A stretch of 64,000 bases of DNA from Streptomyces anulatus (GTDB lineage: Bacteria > Actinomycetota > Actinomycetes > Streptomycetales > Streptomycetaceae), in the NCBI RefSeq assembly GCF_014650675.1, contig NZ_BMVK01000008.1, forward strand, positions 62,001-126,000, written 5' to 3'. The position numbers were made by a program, and so were the translations under genes. Below are positions 33,649 through 42,322 of the stretch, piece by piece; the first letter of the stretch is position 1; the number at the start of each line of letters is the position of its first letter. The notes below the pieces were generated by a model. It was not told the origin of the DNA. It was given only the letters and a program-made list of their open reading frames with translations, and searched no databases.

Positions 33649-36069
33649 TCAGGTCCGGGCCCTGTTTCCCGTGCCCGTGCCCTTCAGCGCGTCCAGCGCG
33701 TACACGCAGCGGTCCTTGCTGCAGGCGTAGACCACGCCCGCCTGCGCCACGGGCGAGCCCGTGATCTCGCCGCCCGTCGCGAGCTTCCAGCGCAGTTGGC
33801 CGCCCGCCGCGTCCAGCGTGTAGAGCACGTGGTCCGCCGAGCCGAAGTGGACCCGGCCGTCCGCCACCACCGGCGCGCCCACCACGTCGCCGCCCGCCGC
33901 GAAGCGCCACTTCGGGGTGCCGGTGACCGCGTCCAGGGTGTACAGCGCGCTGCCGCTGCCGACATGCACGTTGCCCACCGCGACCAGCACCGGTTCGATG
34001 GAGGAGCGGGCCTCCGTGGCGATCCGCCAGCGGTCCTTGCCGGTCGTCGCGTCCAGCGCGTACACCGTGCCGAGGTAGTCCGCGAGGTACACCCCGCCGC
34101 CGGTCACCGCCGGGCCCGGCGCGAACGCGGGCGGGGAGAGGAAGACCGCGGGCGACTCGAAGTGCCAGCGCACCCGGCCGGAGCCGGTCTCCACGGCCAG
34201 CACCCGGGTGCCCGCCGCGATGTAGACGTAGCCGTCGGGGGCCGGGGTGACCCGGACCGGGACGCCGCCGCAGGAGGCCGCGTCGCCGATCGGGTACGAC
34301 CAGCGCTCGATGCCCGTACGGGCGTCCAGCGCGCGCAGCCGGGCGTCCTGCCAGACGTACACCGTGCCGTCGTGGATGACCGGGCCGGCCTCCGCCGTCT
34401 CGAAGTCGCTCTGCGCGCCGGTGACTTCCCACAGCTTCTCGCCGTTGGACGCCTCCCAGCCCTGGACGCCGCCGCCCCGGGTCGCGGTCAGGACCGTGCC
34501 CCGGTCGGCCGTGAGGGCGTACACCCAGGCGTCGGTCGACAGCCGCCACTGCTCGGCCCCGGTCGTGGCGTCCAGCGCGTACAGCGAGGGGCCGTCCGAT
34601 GCGTGGATCCTGCCGCCCTCGACGGCCATCGCCCAGGCCACGTCCCGGGTCTTGAACTGACGCCGCCCGTTGCCCACGTCCAGCGCGTGGACCTCGAAGG
34701 ACGTCACGTACAGCAGGTCGCCGGAGACGACGGGCGTGCCCCACACGTCGTTGGACATGCGGAAGCGCCAGGGTCGCCAGCGGTCCGGCGCGGGGGGTGC
34801 ACCGTCCGGGGCGGGGCCCGGGGCCGGCACGGGTGCGGTGGAGGCCACGGCCGACGAACCGTTCACTCCGGCGGGCGGCCGGACCCAGCCGGTCGCGGCG
34901 GCCGGGTGCGCGGCGGCGGCCCCGCGCCCCTCCCCCGCACGCGGCCCGGGGCCGATCGGCACCTTGGCGCCGGGCAGCTGGACGGGCCCGCTGTCGGGAG
35001 CGGCGGAAAGGCCCGCGGCCGGTCCGGACGCGCCGGACAGCGGCGAGGGCGAGGACAGCGGGGACGGCGAGCGCAGGTCCGCCCCGCTGCGCCAGGCGGT
35101 GTCCCGCTCCGGAGCCCTGGGGGGCTGCTGCGGAGGCGGCGGGGGCACGGCCGGGGCGGGCGGTGCGGTGCGCCCGCCGCCCCTGCGCCGCTCGATCATC
35201 GCGGTGGCCGGGGACGGCAGCCAGGCCGAGGCCGTGCCGCTGTCGTCGCTGCCGGAGGCGAAGAGGTGCGGGGCCAGCTGGGCCTGGAGGTCGGCGGGGC
35301 TCGGCCGCTGGGTGGCGTCCATCTGCATGCAGGACTCGATCAGCGGCCGCAGGTCGTCCGGCAGCCCCTCGGTGTCGGGCCCCTCGCGCAGCAGCATGAA
35401 CACCGTCTCGACCGGGTTGGCCCCGTGGAAGGGGGCGTGCCCGGTGGCGGCGAAGACGAGCGTGGAGCCCAGCGAGAAGATGTCGCTGGCCCCGGTGACG
35501 CTGCGGGAGTCCCGGGCCTGCTCGGGCGACATGTACGCGGGTGTGCCGACGGCGACGTTCGTCATGGTCAGCCGGGTGTTGGAGACGCCGGACGCGATGC
35601 CGAAGTCGATCACCCGGGGGCCGTCCTCGACGACGAGGACGTTGGACGGCTTCAGGTCGCGGTGGACGAGGCCCGCGCCGTGGATCGACTGGAGGGCCTC
35701 GGCGATGCCGGCGGCCAGCCAGCGCACCGCCTGGGTCGGCATGGGACCGCACTCGTTCACTATCTCTTCGAGCGAGGGTGCGGGCACATAGGCGGTGGCG
35801 AGCCAGGGCACGGCGGCCCGCGGGTCGGCGTCGACCACGGCGGCGGTGTAGAACCCGCTGACCGCGCGGGCGGCCTCGACCTCGCGCGTGAAGCGGACCC
35901 GGAAGAGCTGGTCCTCGGCGAGCTCGGTCCGCACCGTCTTGATCGCCACCCGCCGGCCGGACGCCGACCGTGCGAGATAGACCAGCCCCATGCCGCCGGC
36001 CCCGAGCCGTCCCAGCACCTCGAACGGGCCGATCCGTCTCGGGTCGTGCTGCGTCAGCTGCTCCACCAC
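33649..36069 (-). CDS. Ser/Thr protein kinase fused to PQQ-like beta-propeller
   Basis: An 806-residue protein. Kinase domain about 1-270: LGRLGAGGMGLVYLA, VAIKTV, HRDLKPSNV, VIDFGIAS, GTPAYMSPEQ. After a Pro/Ala/Gly-rich linker (about 285-430), seven or so repeats of the form LYALDATTGxxxWR build a PQQ-type propeller to the end. No membrane segment was found, so the sensor domain should be cytoplasmic, unlike the kinase at 20758-22749. The tandem GTG GTG start follows a GGGGAGG site. Confidence 0.92.
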   Translation of the reverse strand: MVEQLTQHDPRRIGPFEVLGRLGAGGMGLVYLARSASGRRVAIKTVRTELAEDQLFRVRFTREVEAARAVSGFYTAAVVDADPRAAVPWLATAYVPAPSLEEIVNECGPMPTQAVRWLAAGIAEALQSIHGAGLVHRDLKPSNVLVVEDGPRVIDFGIASGVSNTRLTMTNVAVGTPAYMSPEQARDSRSVTGASDIFSLGSTLVFAATGHAPFHGANPVETVFMLLREGPDTEGLPDDLRPLIESCMQMDATQRPSPADLQAQLAPHLFASGSDDSGTASAWLPSPATAMIERRRGGGRTAPPAPAVPPPPPQQPPRAPERDTAWRSGADLRSPSPLSSPSPLSGASGPAAGLSAAPDSGPVQLPGAKVPIGPGPRAGEGRGAAAAHPAAATGWVRPPAGVNGSSAVASTAPVPAPGPAPDGAPPAPDRWRPWRFRMSNDVWGTPVVSGDLLYVTSFEVHALDVGNGRRQFKTRDVAWAMAVEGGRIHASDGPSLYALDATTGAEQWRLSTDAWVYALTADRGTVLTATRGGGVQGWEASNGEKLWEVTGAQSDFETAEAGPVIHDGTVYVWQDARLRALDARTGIERWSYPIGDAASCGGVPVRVTPAPDGYVYIAAGTRVLAVETGSGRVRWHFESPAVFLSPPAFAPGPAVTGGGVYLADYLGTVYALDATTGKDRWRIATEARSSIEPVLVAVGNVHVGSGSALYTLDAVTGTPKWRFAAGGDVVGAPVVADGRVHFGSADHVLYTLDAAGGQLRWKLATGGEITGSPVAQAGVVYACSKDRCVYALDALKGTGTGNRART

Positions 36070-36322
36070 TTGCCTGCCACCTCCCCGTAAACGGACCTCG
36101 GCGACGAAGTCCGCGAATTACCGCCGGTCGAATCCCGCCCTGCGCGGCGCGCCCTGTGCAGGGTCTCACCACTGGGCATCACCTGGCGGTACGCACCCCG
36201 ATTCTTCCTGGCCGGGGCCCCGGTTGCGAACCCGGGGGCGGATGGGGGTGTCTCATGTCACTTCGGGCGGTATCCCCCCACACCGGGTTACGGGAAGGGG
36301 TGCCGGGGGCGCGGAAGACGGG

Positions 36323-37132
36323 TCACGGAAGCAGTTCGCCGGGCTGGAGCACGGCGAAGGCGGCCCCCTGGTCGTCGTGCAGCACGGCCATCCGCCCGGA
36401 GGGGATGTCGAAGGGCGGCTGGGCCACCCGGCCGCCGAGCTGTACGGCGAGTTCGGCGGCGGCGTCGCAGTCGGCGACGGCGAAGTAGACGAGGAAGTAG
36501 CTCGGCATCTCGGCCGGGAACGCGTCCGTGATGACGCTGCGACCGCCGACGGCGGTGTCCGGGCCCGGTTCGGCGCCCTCGGGGGACCACATCCGGAAGT
36601 CGACCAGCGCCTCGGAGTCGCCGGAGATGTCGTGGCCCGCCTCGTCCAGGGCGGTGCCGTGGAAGCCGAAGACCTTCTCGTAGAAGGGGTCCACCTTGTC
36701 CGGCTGCCGGGTGTAGACCTCGGTCCAGCAGAAGGAGGCGGGGTCGTTCTGCTTCTCGAAGCCCGCGCGCTCCTCCGGCTGCCAGAGCCCGAAGACCGCG
36801 CCCCCGGGGTCGGCCGCCTGCGCCACGATCCCGGCGCGCCCCGCCCGTACCGGGTCGGTGATGATCTGGCCGCCGTGCTCGCGGATCGCGGCGACGGTGG
36901 CCCGGATGTCGTCGGTGGCGAAGTAGACGCCCCAGGCCGTGGGCATCCGGCCGTCCTTCTTGGCGGCGAGGGCGGCGACCAGGCGGCCGTCGCTGAGCGC
37001 GTCCGCGAAGGGCATGCCGTCGCCCGCCCGGAAGGTCCAGCCGAAGAGCCCGCCGTAGAAGCGCTTGCCCGCTTCGAGGTCGGAGAGCTGCACGTCCGCC
37101 CAGCACGGCGCGGAATGCGCGAATGCGGCCAT
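36323..37132 (-). CDS. VOC family protein with two glyoxalase-like domains
   Basis: A 269-residue protein made of two vicinal-oxygen-chelate domains (about 5-120 and 138-265). Each has strand-helix features: LSDLEAGKRFYGGLFGWTF in the first, and YTRQPDKVDPFYEKVFGF in the second. Metal-site residues are only partly recognisable, so it may be a lyase, dioxygenase or binding protein. The start MAAFAHSAPCW fits the family; the longer upstream frame does not. Confidence 0.85.
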   Translation of the reverse strand: MAAFAHSAPCWADVQLSDLEAGKRFYGGLFGWTFRAGDGMPFADALSDGRLVAALAAKKDGRMPTAWGVYFATDDIRATVAAIREHGGQIITDPVRAGRAGIVAQAADPGGAVFGLWQPEERAGFEKQNDPASFCWTEVYTRQPDKVDPFYEKVFGFHGTALDEAGHDISGDSEALVDFRMWSPEGAEPGPDTAVGGRSVITDAFPAEMPSYFLVYFAVADCDAAAELAVQLGGRVAQPPFDIPSGRMAVLHDDQGAAFAVLQPGELLP

Positions 37133-37162
37133 GGGACCGGGTCCTTCCGTAGCGGTGACGCA

Positions 37163-37176
37163 GTGACGCCCGTCAC
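37163..37176. promoter_or_regulatory. Palindrome upstream of the VOC gene
   Basis: GTGACGCCCGTCAC is a 14-bp palindrome (GTGACG-CC-CGTCAC) 31-44 bases before the VOC start, a fitting place for an operator. A near twin, GTGACGGCCGTCAC, lies at 55928-55941 before the AhpD-like gene. Confidence 0.45.
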
Positions 37177-37308
37177 AGTCAACGTAACGTCGCCCCCGGC
37201 CCCGCGCGCCCCGGACACACGGCGAAAGCGCTCCGCGCGCACCTCGAACACACCTCGGGGCGCACAGAAAGGGAACTTTTGCCCGATTGATGAAGGGGGC
37301 GCTCACCA

Positions 37309-37342
37309 TGTGGACGAAAGTTGTCCACCGAAGTTGTCCACA
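37309..37342. promoter_or_regulatory. Cluster of DnaA-box-like motifs before the TetR gene
   Basis: TGTGGACGA (reverse TCGTCCACA) at 37309-37317, TTGTCCACC at 37321-37329 and TTGTCCACA at 37334-37342 lie within 34 bases. The last equals the streptomycete DnaA-box consensus, and TGTTGATAACA follows at 37346-37356. The rest of the 387-bp gap 37133-37519 holds no gene. Three boxes are too few for an origin, and no dnaA or dnaN gene is nearby; a regulatory or titration site is more likely. Confidence 0.55.
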
Positions 37343-37519
37343 GGCTGTTGATAACATTTACTCCGGCCGCGCTCCGCGCCGCGCGCCGGGCTCCGAGGCC
37401 TCGCGCACCGCGGCCGAAAACCACTGCTTCTCATCCCTGCGCACCCCGCCGGTCCTGCGGCGTTCCCCATTTGCAGTCGGCCGAATCGCGCTCCCATCAC
37501 CCCTCGGTAAGCTGACGGC

Positions 37520-38167
37520 ATGACAGGACAAGTACGCACCGTCGACGGCCGCGTGGCCGGTCGACGCGGTCAGGCGACGCGGCAGAAGCTGCTCGACTGC
37601 CTCAGCGAGATGCTCAGCTCCTCGCCGTACCGGGACGTCAAAGTCATCGACGTCGCCCGGAAGGCCGGGACTTCACCCGCGACTTTCTACCAGTACTTCC
37701 CCGACGTGGAGGGCGCCGTCCTCGAAATCGCCGAGGAGGTCGCCAAGGAGGGCGCCGGACTGACCGAACTGGTCGCCGGGCGCTCCTGGGTCGGCAAGGC
37801 CGGCTGGACGACCTCGGAACAACTCGTCGAGGGATTCCTCGACTTCTGGCGGCACAACGACGCGATCCTCCGCGTGATCGACCTCGGCGCGGCCGAGGGG
37901 GACAAGCGGTTCTACAAGATCCGCATGAAGATCCTGAACTCGGTCACCAACTCCCTCACGGATTCCGTGAAGGAGCTCCAGAGCAAGGGCAAGGTCGACA
38001 AGGACGTCAGCCCGGCGGCGATGGCGGGCTCCCTGGTGGCGATGCTGGCCGCGGTCGCCTCGCACCAGAAGGGCTTTACCACCTGGGGCGTGAAGCAGGC
38101 CGAACTGCGGCCCAACCTGGCCCTGTTGGTGCACCTCGGCATCACGGGCAAGAAGCCGACCAAGTAG
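37520..38167 (+). CDS. TetR-family transcriptional regulator
   Basis: A 215-residue repressor-type protein. The helix-turn-helix is VIDVARKAGTSPATFYQYFPDVEG (about residues 43-66, quoted from positions), and the remaining helices form the ligand domain. It ends in a basic GKKPTK tail. It stands before the nitroreductase/acyl-CoA dehydrogenase/thiolase genes and is a natural candidate for binding the CTGACG-N3-CGTCAG palindromes found there, but this is inference. Confidence 0.9.
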   Translation: MTGQVRTVDGRVAGRRGQATRQKLLDCLSEMLSSSPYRDVKVIDVARKAGTSPATFYQYFPDVEGAVLEIAEEVAKEGAGLTELVAGRSWVGKAGWTTSEQLVEGFLDFWRHNDAILRVIDLGAAEGDKRFYKIRMKILNSVTNSLTDSVKELQSKGKVDKDVSPAAMAGSLVAMLAAVASHQKGFTTWGVKQAELRPNLALLVHLGITGKKPTK

Positions 38168-38253
38168 GCCGGGCGCCGGAGGCCCACCGGCCCCGGACGC
38201 CCCTCACCACCGGGCGGGCACCCGCCCACCCGGACGCCCCACGTCCTGTCTCA

Positions 38254-38299
38254 CCGACGGCGGACCACCCACGCACCCCTGCGGGTGGTCCGCCGTCGG
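38254..38299. terminator. Long hairpin terminator after the TetR gene
   Basis: A perfect 17-bp stem (CCGACGGCGGACCACCC and its complement) with a 12-base loop. It lies between the convergent TetR and nitroreductase genes. A 21-base direct repeat (two copies of a GGGCCGGGACCCGAGGGCCG unit) follows at about 38322-38385. Confidence 0.85.
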
Positions 38300-38398
38300 C
38301 GTTCCCGGAGGAAGGGCCGGGACCCGAGGGCCGGGCCGGGGGCCGCACTCGGTGGCCGACCAGGGGCCGGGACCCGAGGGCCGGCCCCGGGCCGCCCG

Positions 38399-38923
38399 CT
38401 ACCGCCTCTCCAGCCGGAACAGCCGGATCTGCCGCTCCAGCCGCCGCTGGTACGCCGCGTACGGCGGCCAGAACGCGAGCGCGGCCGCCCACACCCGCTC
38501 CCGGTCCTCGCCCTCCAGCAGGCTCGCGCGCACCGGGATGTCCCGGCCGCGCCAGTTGACGACGGCCTCGTCCGGACGGGCCAGCAGATTCGCGGTCCAG
38601 GCCGGGTGACCCGTACGGCCGAAGTTGCTGCCGACCAGGATCCAGCTGCCCTCCACCTCGCCCTCCGGCATGCAGGCCAGCGGCGTCGTCCTCGGCCGCC
38701 CCGTGCGCGCGCCCGGCACCGTGAGGACGAGCCCCGGCAGCATCCTGGCGCTGAGCAGCACCTTTCCCCGGGTGAGCCGGTGTACGGCCCGGTCCAGGGC
38801 GGGGACCACGTGCGGGGCGATCCGTCCGAAGGCACGGGTCGAGGAGACCCTCTGGACCAGGCGCACACCACGGGCGGCGGGGGCAGGGGCGCGGGAGTGG
38901 GAGTGGGAGTGGGAGTGGTCCAT
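38399..38923 (-). CDS. Nitroreductase family deazaflavin (F420)-dependent oxidoreductase, DDN type
   Basis: A 174-residue split-barrel protein. The DDN-family core is LTVPGARTGRPRTTPLACM, WILVGSNFGRTGHPAWTANLLA and VNWRGRDIPVRA. The N-terminus is a His/Ser repeat (HSHSHSHS) caused by a short GGGAGT repeat in the DNA near 38891-38915; it could bind metal or be neutral. The cofactor is inferred to be F420 from the family. The start overlaps the acyl-CoA dehydrogenase stop (TGATG). Confidence 0.87.
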   Translation of the reverse strand: MDHSHSHSHSRAPAPAARGVRLVQRVSSTRAFGRIAPHVVPALDRAVHRLTRGKVLLSARMLPGLVLTVPGARTGRPRTTPLACMPEGEVEGSWILVGSNFGRTGHPAWTANLLARPDEAVVNWRGRDIPVRASLLEGEDRERVWAAALAFWPPYAAYQRRLERQIRLFRLERR

Positions 38924-40140
38924 CAGACACCTGCCCCGTGCGCGATGCCGACGGGCGGCCGGGACGCGGCGGCGGGCCCGAAGAGTCCGGCCCTCCGCGC
39001 CGCGTGGTCGCGCAGCCGGTGGACCGGGCCGAAGAGCAGTTCGTCGCCCGCCGCCCGCTTGAGATACCGGTGCGCCTCGTGCTCCCAGGTGAAGCCGATG
39101 CCGCCGTGCAATTGGACCGCCTCGCCGGTGGTGATCCGGGCCGCCTCCAGGGCCTGGGCGAGCGCGAGGGGCCCGGCCTCCGGGTCCCGGGCAGCGTGGT
39201 ACGCGGCGGAGCGGGCCGCCTCGACCCGTACGTACAGGTCGGCGAGGCGGTGCTTGACGGCCTGGAACGAACCGACGGCCCGGCCGAACTGTTCGCGCGC
39301 CTTCACGTACTCGACGGTGCGCTCCAGGGCGCTCGCCGCCGCCCCGACCGCCTCGGCGGCGAGGATCGCGGCCGCCGTGCGCCCGGCGGCGGCGAGCGCG
39401 GCGGCCGCGTCGGCGGTGTCGTCCGCGCCGAGGAGCTCGGCCGGGGTGTCGCGCAGCTCGACGCGGGCCAGCGGGCGGGTCTCGTCGACCGAGGTGAGCC
39501 GGGTGCGTGCCAGCCCTGCCGCCCCGGCGTCCACCAGGAACAGGAGCGTACGGCTGCGCGGGTAGCCCCCGGCGTGGGCGGCGACCAGGAGCAGCCCCGC
39601 GCTGTGCCCGTCCAGGACCCGGTCGGCCTCCCCGTAGAGCCGCCGGCCGCCGTCCTCCCCGGGCCCGCGGGCCTGGATGCCGCCGGCCCGGCCGCCGCCC
39701 GCCCAGGCCCCGTCGAGGTTGTCGCCGGTGAGGCCGAGGGCGGTGGCGAGCGAGCCGCCGGGGACGGCGAGGGCGGCGGTCAGGGTTCCGTCGGCGATCC
39801 GGGGCAGCAGCGCGGCCCGCTGGTCCGGGGTGCCGAGAGCGGCGATCAGGGGTGCGGCCAGGGCGGCGGTGGCGAGCAGCGGCGTGGGCAGCAGCGCGCG
39901 CCCCGTCTCCTCACAGGCGAGGGCCAGCTCGGTGGCCGTGCACCCGGCCCCGCCGTACTCCTCCGCGAGCGCGAGGCCCGGCAGCCCTAGGTCACCGGCG
40001 AGCCTGCGCCACAGGACCGGGTCGTAGCCCTCGGCGGTGCGCACGGCGGCGGGGATCGCGTCGGGGCCGGCGCTCCGGGCGAGCAGTTCGCGCAGAGTGC
40101 GGCGGATCTCGTGCTGTTCCGCGGTGAAGGCGGCGTCCAT
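38923..40140 (-). CDS. Acyl-CoA dehydrogenase family protein
   Basis: A 405-residue flavoenzyme. It has the helical N-domain (MDAAFTAEQHEIRRTLREL), a middle beta-domain, and the C-domain AREQFGRAVGSFQAVKHRLADL and QLHGGIGFTWEHEAHRYLKRA. The latter forms are common in heteromeric steroid or lipid side-chain ACADs. An Ala-rich middle insert near residues 150-190 looks variable. The ATG at 40140 matches family starts. It is divergent from the lipid-transfer gene. Confidence 0.9.
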   Translation of the reverse strand: MDAAFTAEQHEIRRTLRELLARSAGPDAIPAAVRTAEGYDPVLWRRLAGDLGLPGLALAEEYGGAGCTATELALACEETGRALLPTPLLATAALAAPLIAALGTPDQRAALLPRIADGTLTAALAVPGGSLATALGLTGDNLDGAWAGGGRAGGIQARGPGEDGGRRLYGEADRVLDGHSAGLLLVAAHAGGYPRSRTLLFLVDAGAAGLARTRLTSVDETRPLARVELRDTPAELLGADDTADAAAALAAAGRTAAAILAAEAVGAAASALERTVEYVKAREQFGRAVGSFQAVKHRLADLYVRVEAARSAAYHAARDPEAGPLALAQALEAARITTGEAVQLHGGIGFTWEHEAHRYLKRAAGDELLFGPVHRLRDHAARRAGLFGPAAASRPPVGIAHGAGV

Positions 40141-40177
40141 CTGCGGGCTCCTTCCACCCAGGGGCCGGCGGCCCCTG

Positions 40178-40196
40178 ATCTGACGAGCCGTCATAT
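40178..40196. promoter_or_regulatory. Palindromic operator, copy 1 (dehydrogenase side)
   Basis: ATCTGACGAGCCGTCATAT, arms CTGACG and CGTCAt around a 3-base spacer, 38-56 bases before the acyl-CoA dehydrogenase start. It belongs to a set of three like sites in the window (also 40285-40303 and 49896-49910), typical of a TetR-type operator. Confidence 0.65.
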
Positions 40197-40284
40197 TAGG
40201 TGCGGGGGGCGGGAATTCCCAGGGTCCCGCACACGCGCGGGCGGCGGAACCCGTTGTGCGCGCACGGTTGCGGCGACCACCACT

Positions 40285-40303
40285 ATCTGATGTACCGTCA
40301 GAT
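40285..40303. promoter_or_regulatory. Palindromic operator, copy 2 (lipid-transfer side)
   Basis: ATCTGATGTACCGTCAGAT ends two bases before the ATG of the lipid-transfer gene. There is no ribosome site between it and the start codon, so the mRNA is probably leaderless and the operator covers the transcription start. Confidence 0.68.
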
Positions 40304-40305
40304 TT

Positions 40306-41547
40306 ATGGCCCCAGCCCCGGCTTCCCCCGACCCGGCTCCCTCCCCTTCCCCCTCCCTCTCCTCATCGCCCCCGGCTTCTTCCCGCCGTCCGCGCAAGGT
40401 CGCCGTCGTCGGCGTGGCGCTCGCGGACTGCGGCCGTGTCGACGACGCCACTCCGTACGCCCTGCACGCCCAGGCCGCCCGCCGCGCGCTCGCCGACTCC
40501 GGCCTCGACCGCTCGGTCGTCGACGGCTTCGCCTCGGCGGGGCTCGGGACCCTCGCCCCGGTGGAGGTCGCCGAGTATCTGGGGCTGCGGCCCACCTGGG
40601 TCGACTCCACGGCGGTGGGCGGCGCCACCTGGGAGGTGATGGCCGCCCACGCGGCGGACGCCATCGCCGCGGGCCGGGCCCGCGCCGTGCTCCTGGTGTA
40701 CGGATCGACGGCCCGGGCCGACATCAAGGCGGGCCGCCGCACGTCGAACCTGTCGTTCGGGGCGCGGGGTCCTTCGCAGTTCGAAGTGCCGTACGGGCAC
40801 TCGCTGATCGCCAAGTACGCGATGGCCGCCCGCCGCCACATGCACGCGTACGGCACGACACTGGAGCAGCTCGCCGAGGTGGCGGTGACGGCGCGGGCGA
40901 ACGCGGCGGCGAACCCGGAGGCGATGTTCCGGGACCCGATCACGGTCGACGACGTCCTCTCCGGCCCGATGATCGCGGACCCGTTCACCAAGCTGCACTG
41001 CTGCATCCGCAGCGACGGGGGCTGCGCGGTGCTGCTGGCCGCCGAGGAGTACGTACCCGACACGGCGAAGGCGCCCGTCTGGATCCTGGGGACCGGGGAG
41101 CACGTCTCGCACTCCACGATGTCCGAGTGGGAGGACTTCACGGTCTCCCCCGCCGCCGTCTCCGGCCGCCTGGCCTTCGAACGGGCGGGGGTGCGGCCCG
41201 CCGACATCGACCTGGCCGAGATCTACGACGCGTTCACGTACATGACGCTGGTGACCCTGGAGGACCTGGGATTCTGCGCGAAGGGCGAGGGCGGCGCGTT
41301 CGTCGAGAAGGGCCGCACCGGGCTGCGCGGCGAGCTCCCGGTGAACACGGACGGCGGCGGCCTGTCCGCCTGCCACCCCGGGATGCGAGGGCTGTTCCTG
41401 CTGGTGGAGGCGGTACGGCAGCTGCGCGGCGAGGCCGTCGGGCGCCAGGTGCGCCGGCCGGGCGGCGGGCTCCCGGAGCTGGCGGTGGCCTCCGGGACGG
41501 GCGGCTGGTTCTGCTCGTCGGGGACGGTGGTGCTGGGGCGGGGGTGA
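40306..41547 (+). CDS. Lipid-transfer protein / thiolase-fold acetyltransferase (SCP-x type)
   Basis: A 413-residue thiolase-fold protein. After a Pro/Ser-rich N-terminal stretch (about 1-30) it has VAVVGVALADCGRVDDATPY, VGGATWEVMAAHAADAI, DIDLAEIYDAFTYMTL and GGGLSACHPGMRG (His of the CxH-type region). Such proteins work with a DUF35 OB-fold partner, here 7.4 kb away at 48988-49425, often in aldol or thiolytic side-chain removal. The usual nucleophilic Cys is replaced (VDSTAVGGAT), which favours the aldolase-type subgroup. Confidence 0.85.
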   Translation: MAPAPASPDPAPSPSPSLSSSPPASSRRPRKVAVVGVALADCGRVDDATPYALHAQAARRALADSGLDRSVVDGFASAGLGTLAPVEVAEYLGLRPTWVDSTAVGGATWEVMAAHAADAIAAGRARAVLLVYGSTARADIKAGRRTSNLSFGARGPSQFEVPYGHSLIAKYAMAARRHMHAYGTTLEQLAEVAVTARANAAANPEAMFRDPITVDDVLSGPMIADPFTKLHCCIRSDGGCAVLLAAEEYVPDTAKAPVWILGTGEHVSHSTMSEWEDFTVSPAAVSGRLAFERAGVRPADIDLAEIYDAFTYMTLVTLEDLGFCAKGEGGAFVEKGRTGLRGELPVNTDGGGLSACHPGMRGLFLLVEAVRQLRGEAVGRQVRRPGGGLPELAVASGTGGWFCSSGTVVLGRG

Positions 41548-41583
41548 GCAGGCACGAACGCGTACCGCCCGCACGGGCGCCCC

Positions 41584-42204
41584 TCAATCACCCTCGCGCC
41601 CCCACAGGCCCTCGCCGCCGACCCGGTCCTCCGTGCCGAAGAAGTCGTCCGCCTCACGGCGCATCGCCGCGCCGTCCACACGCAAGCGCCCCTTCAGGAA
41701 GGCGCCCGCGTGGGCGGCGGCTTCTTCCGGCGTCGCGTACCGCACATCCGCTTCGGCCGCCCCCCGCGTCCCGTCCGCACCCACGCCGGTCCACCGCCAG
41801 CCGCCGGAATCGGGCTCCCGAGTCAGTTCGGCTGTCCCGCCGCACAGTTCGACGGTCCGGTTCGCCGACGCCCCCGGGGCCCCCGGGCGACTGACGGCTT
41901 CGGGCCACTTCTTCCGAGCTCCCTGCCGGGTGATACCCCACACGGACCCCAGCTGTTCATAGCTCGCGCCGTAGGTCCCGGCAGTGCCTGCCGCGGTCGC
42001 CGTCAACCGCTTCACCTCCGTGTCCACCACCTTCCACGCGGCCAGGACGGACAACGCCACCTCTACAGGCTCCCCCTCCCACTTGCGGTCCTCGGGCAGC
42101 CCCGACAGCCGGGAGCGGATGGCCGACGCGAGGGGGTCGAGGGCGTCGTAGAGCGCCTTGTCGAGCTCCACCTGTTCTTCCGCAGTGATCCCGAATGCAG
42201 TCAT
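41584..42204 (-). CDS. HTH-containing hypothetical protein, 206 aa
   Basis: The N-terminal half is helical (MTAFGITAEEQVELDKALYD onward). YEQLGSVWGITRQGARKKWP (about residues 93-112) looks like a helix-turn-helix. The C-terminal half contains VRYATPEEAAAHAGAFLKG and ends acidic. I recognise no family name. The promoter is markedly A/T-rich and holds an inverted repeat (42208-42249), so self-regulation is plausible. Codon use in the body is ordinary. Confidence 0.75.
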   Translation of the reverse strand: MTAFGITAEEQVELDKALYDALDPLASAIRSRLSGLPEDRKWEGEPVEVALSVLAAWKVVDTEVKRLTATAAGTAGTYGASYEQLGSVWGITRQGARKKWPEAVSRPGAPGASANRTVELCGGTAELTREPDSGGWRWTGVGADGTRGAAEADVRYATPEEAAAHAGAFLKGRLRVDGAAMRREADDFFGTEDRVGGEGLWGREGD

Positions 42205-42207
42205 ATG

Positions 42208-42249
42208 ACAACCATAGTTACCGCAAGGCAACTCGTAAACTATTGTTGT
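42208..42249. promoter_or_regulatory. Inverted repeat at the promoter of the HTH gene
   Basis: ACAACCATAGTTAC (42208-42221) and GTAAACTATTGTTGT (42235-42249) are near-complementary arms around a 13-base spacer, starting four bases from the ATG. The A/T content is exceptional for this genome. Confidence 0.6.
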
Positions 42250-42322
42250 CGACGGGTTCGTGTGAAGCGCGGCGCGGCCCGCCCCCCTGCCCCTCACGGC
42301 CGGGACCGGATGAAATGGCCCC

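Noticed and set aside
37309..37356. A chromosomal or plasmid replication origin
   Set aside because: Three DnaA-like boxes only, no dnaA, dnaN or rep gene and no large A/T-rich unwinding region nearby.
37513..37527. A further CTGACG-type operator at the TetR start
   Set aside because: Only the left half (CTGACG) is present; the right half reads TGACAG and does not complete the palindrome.
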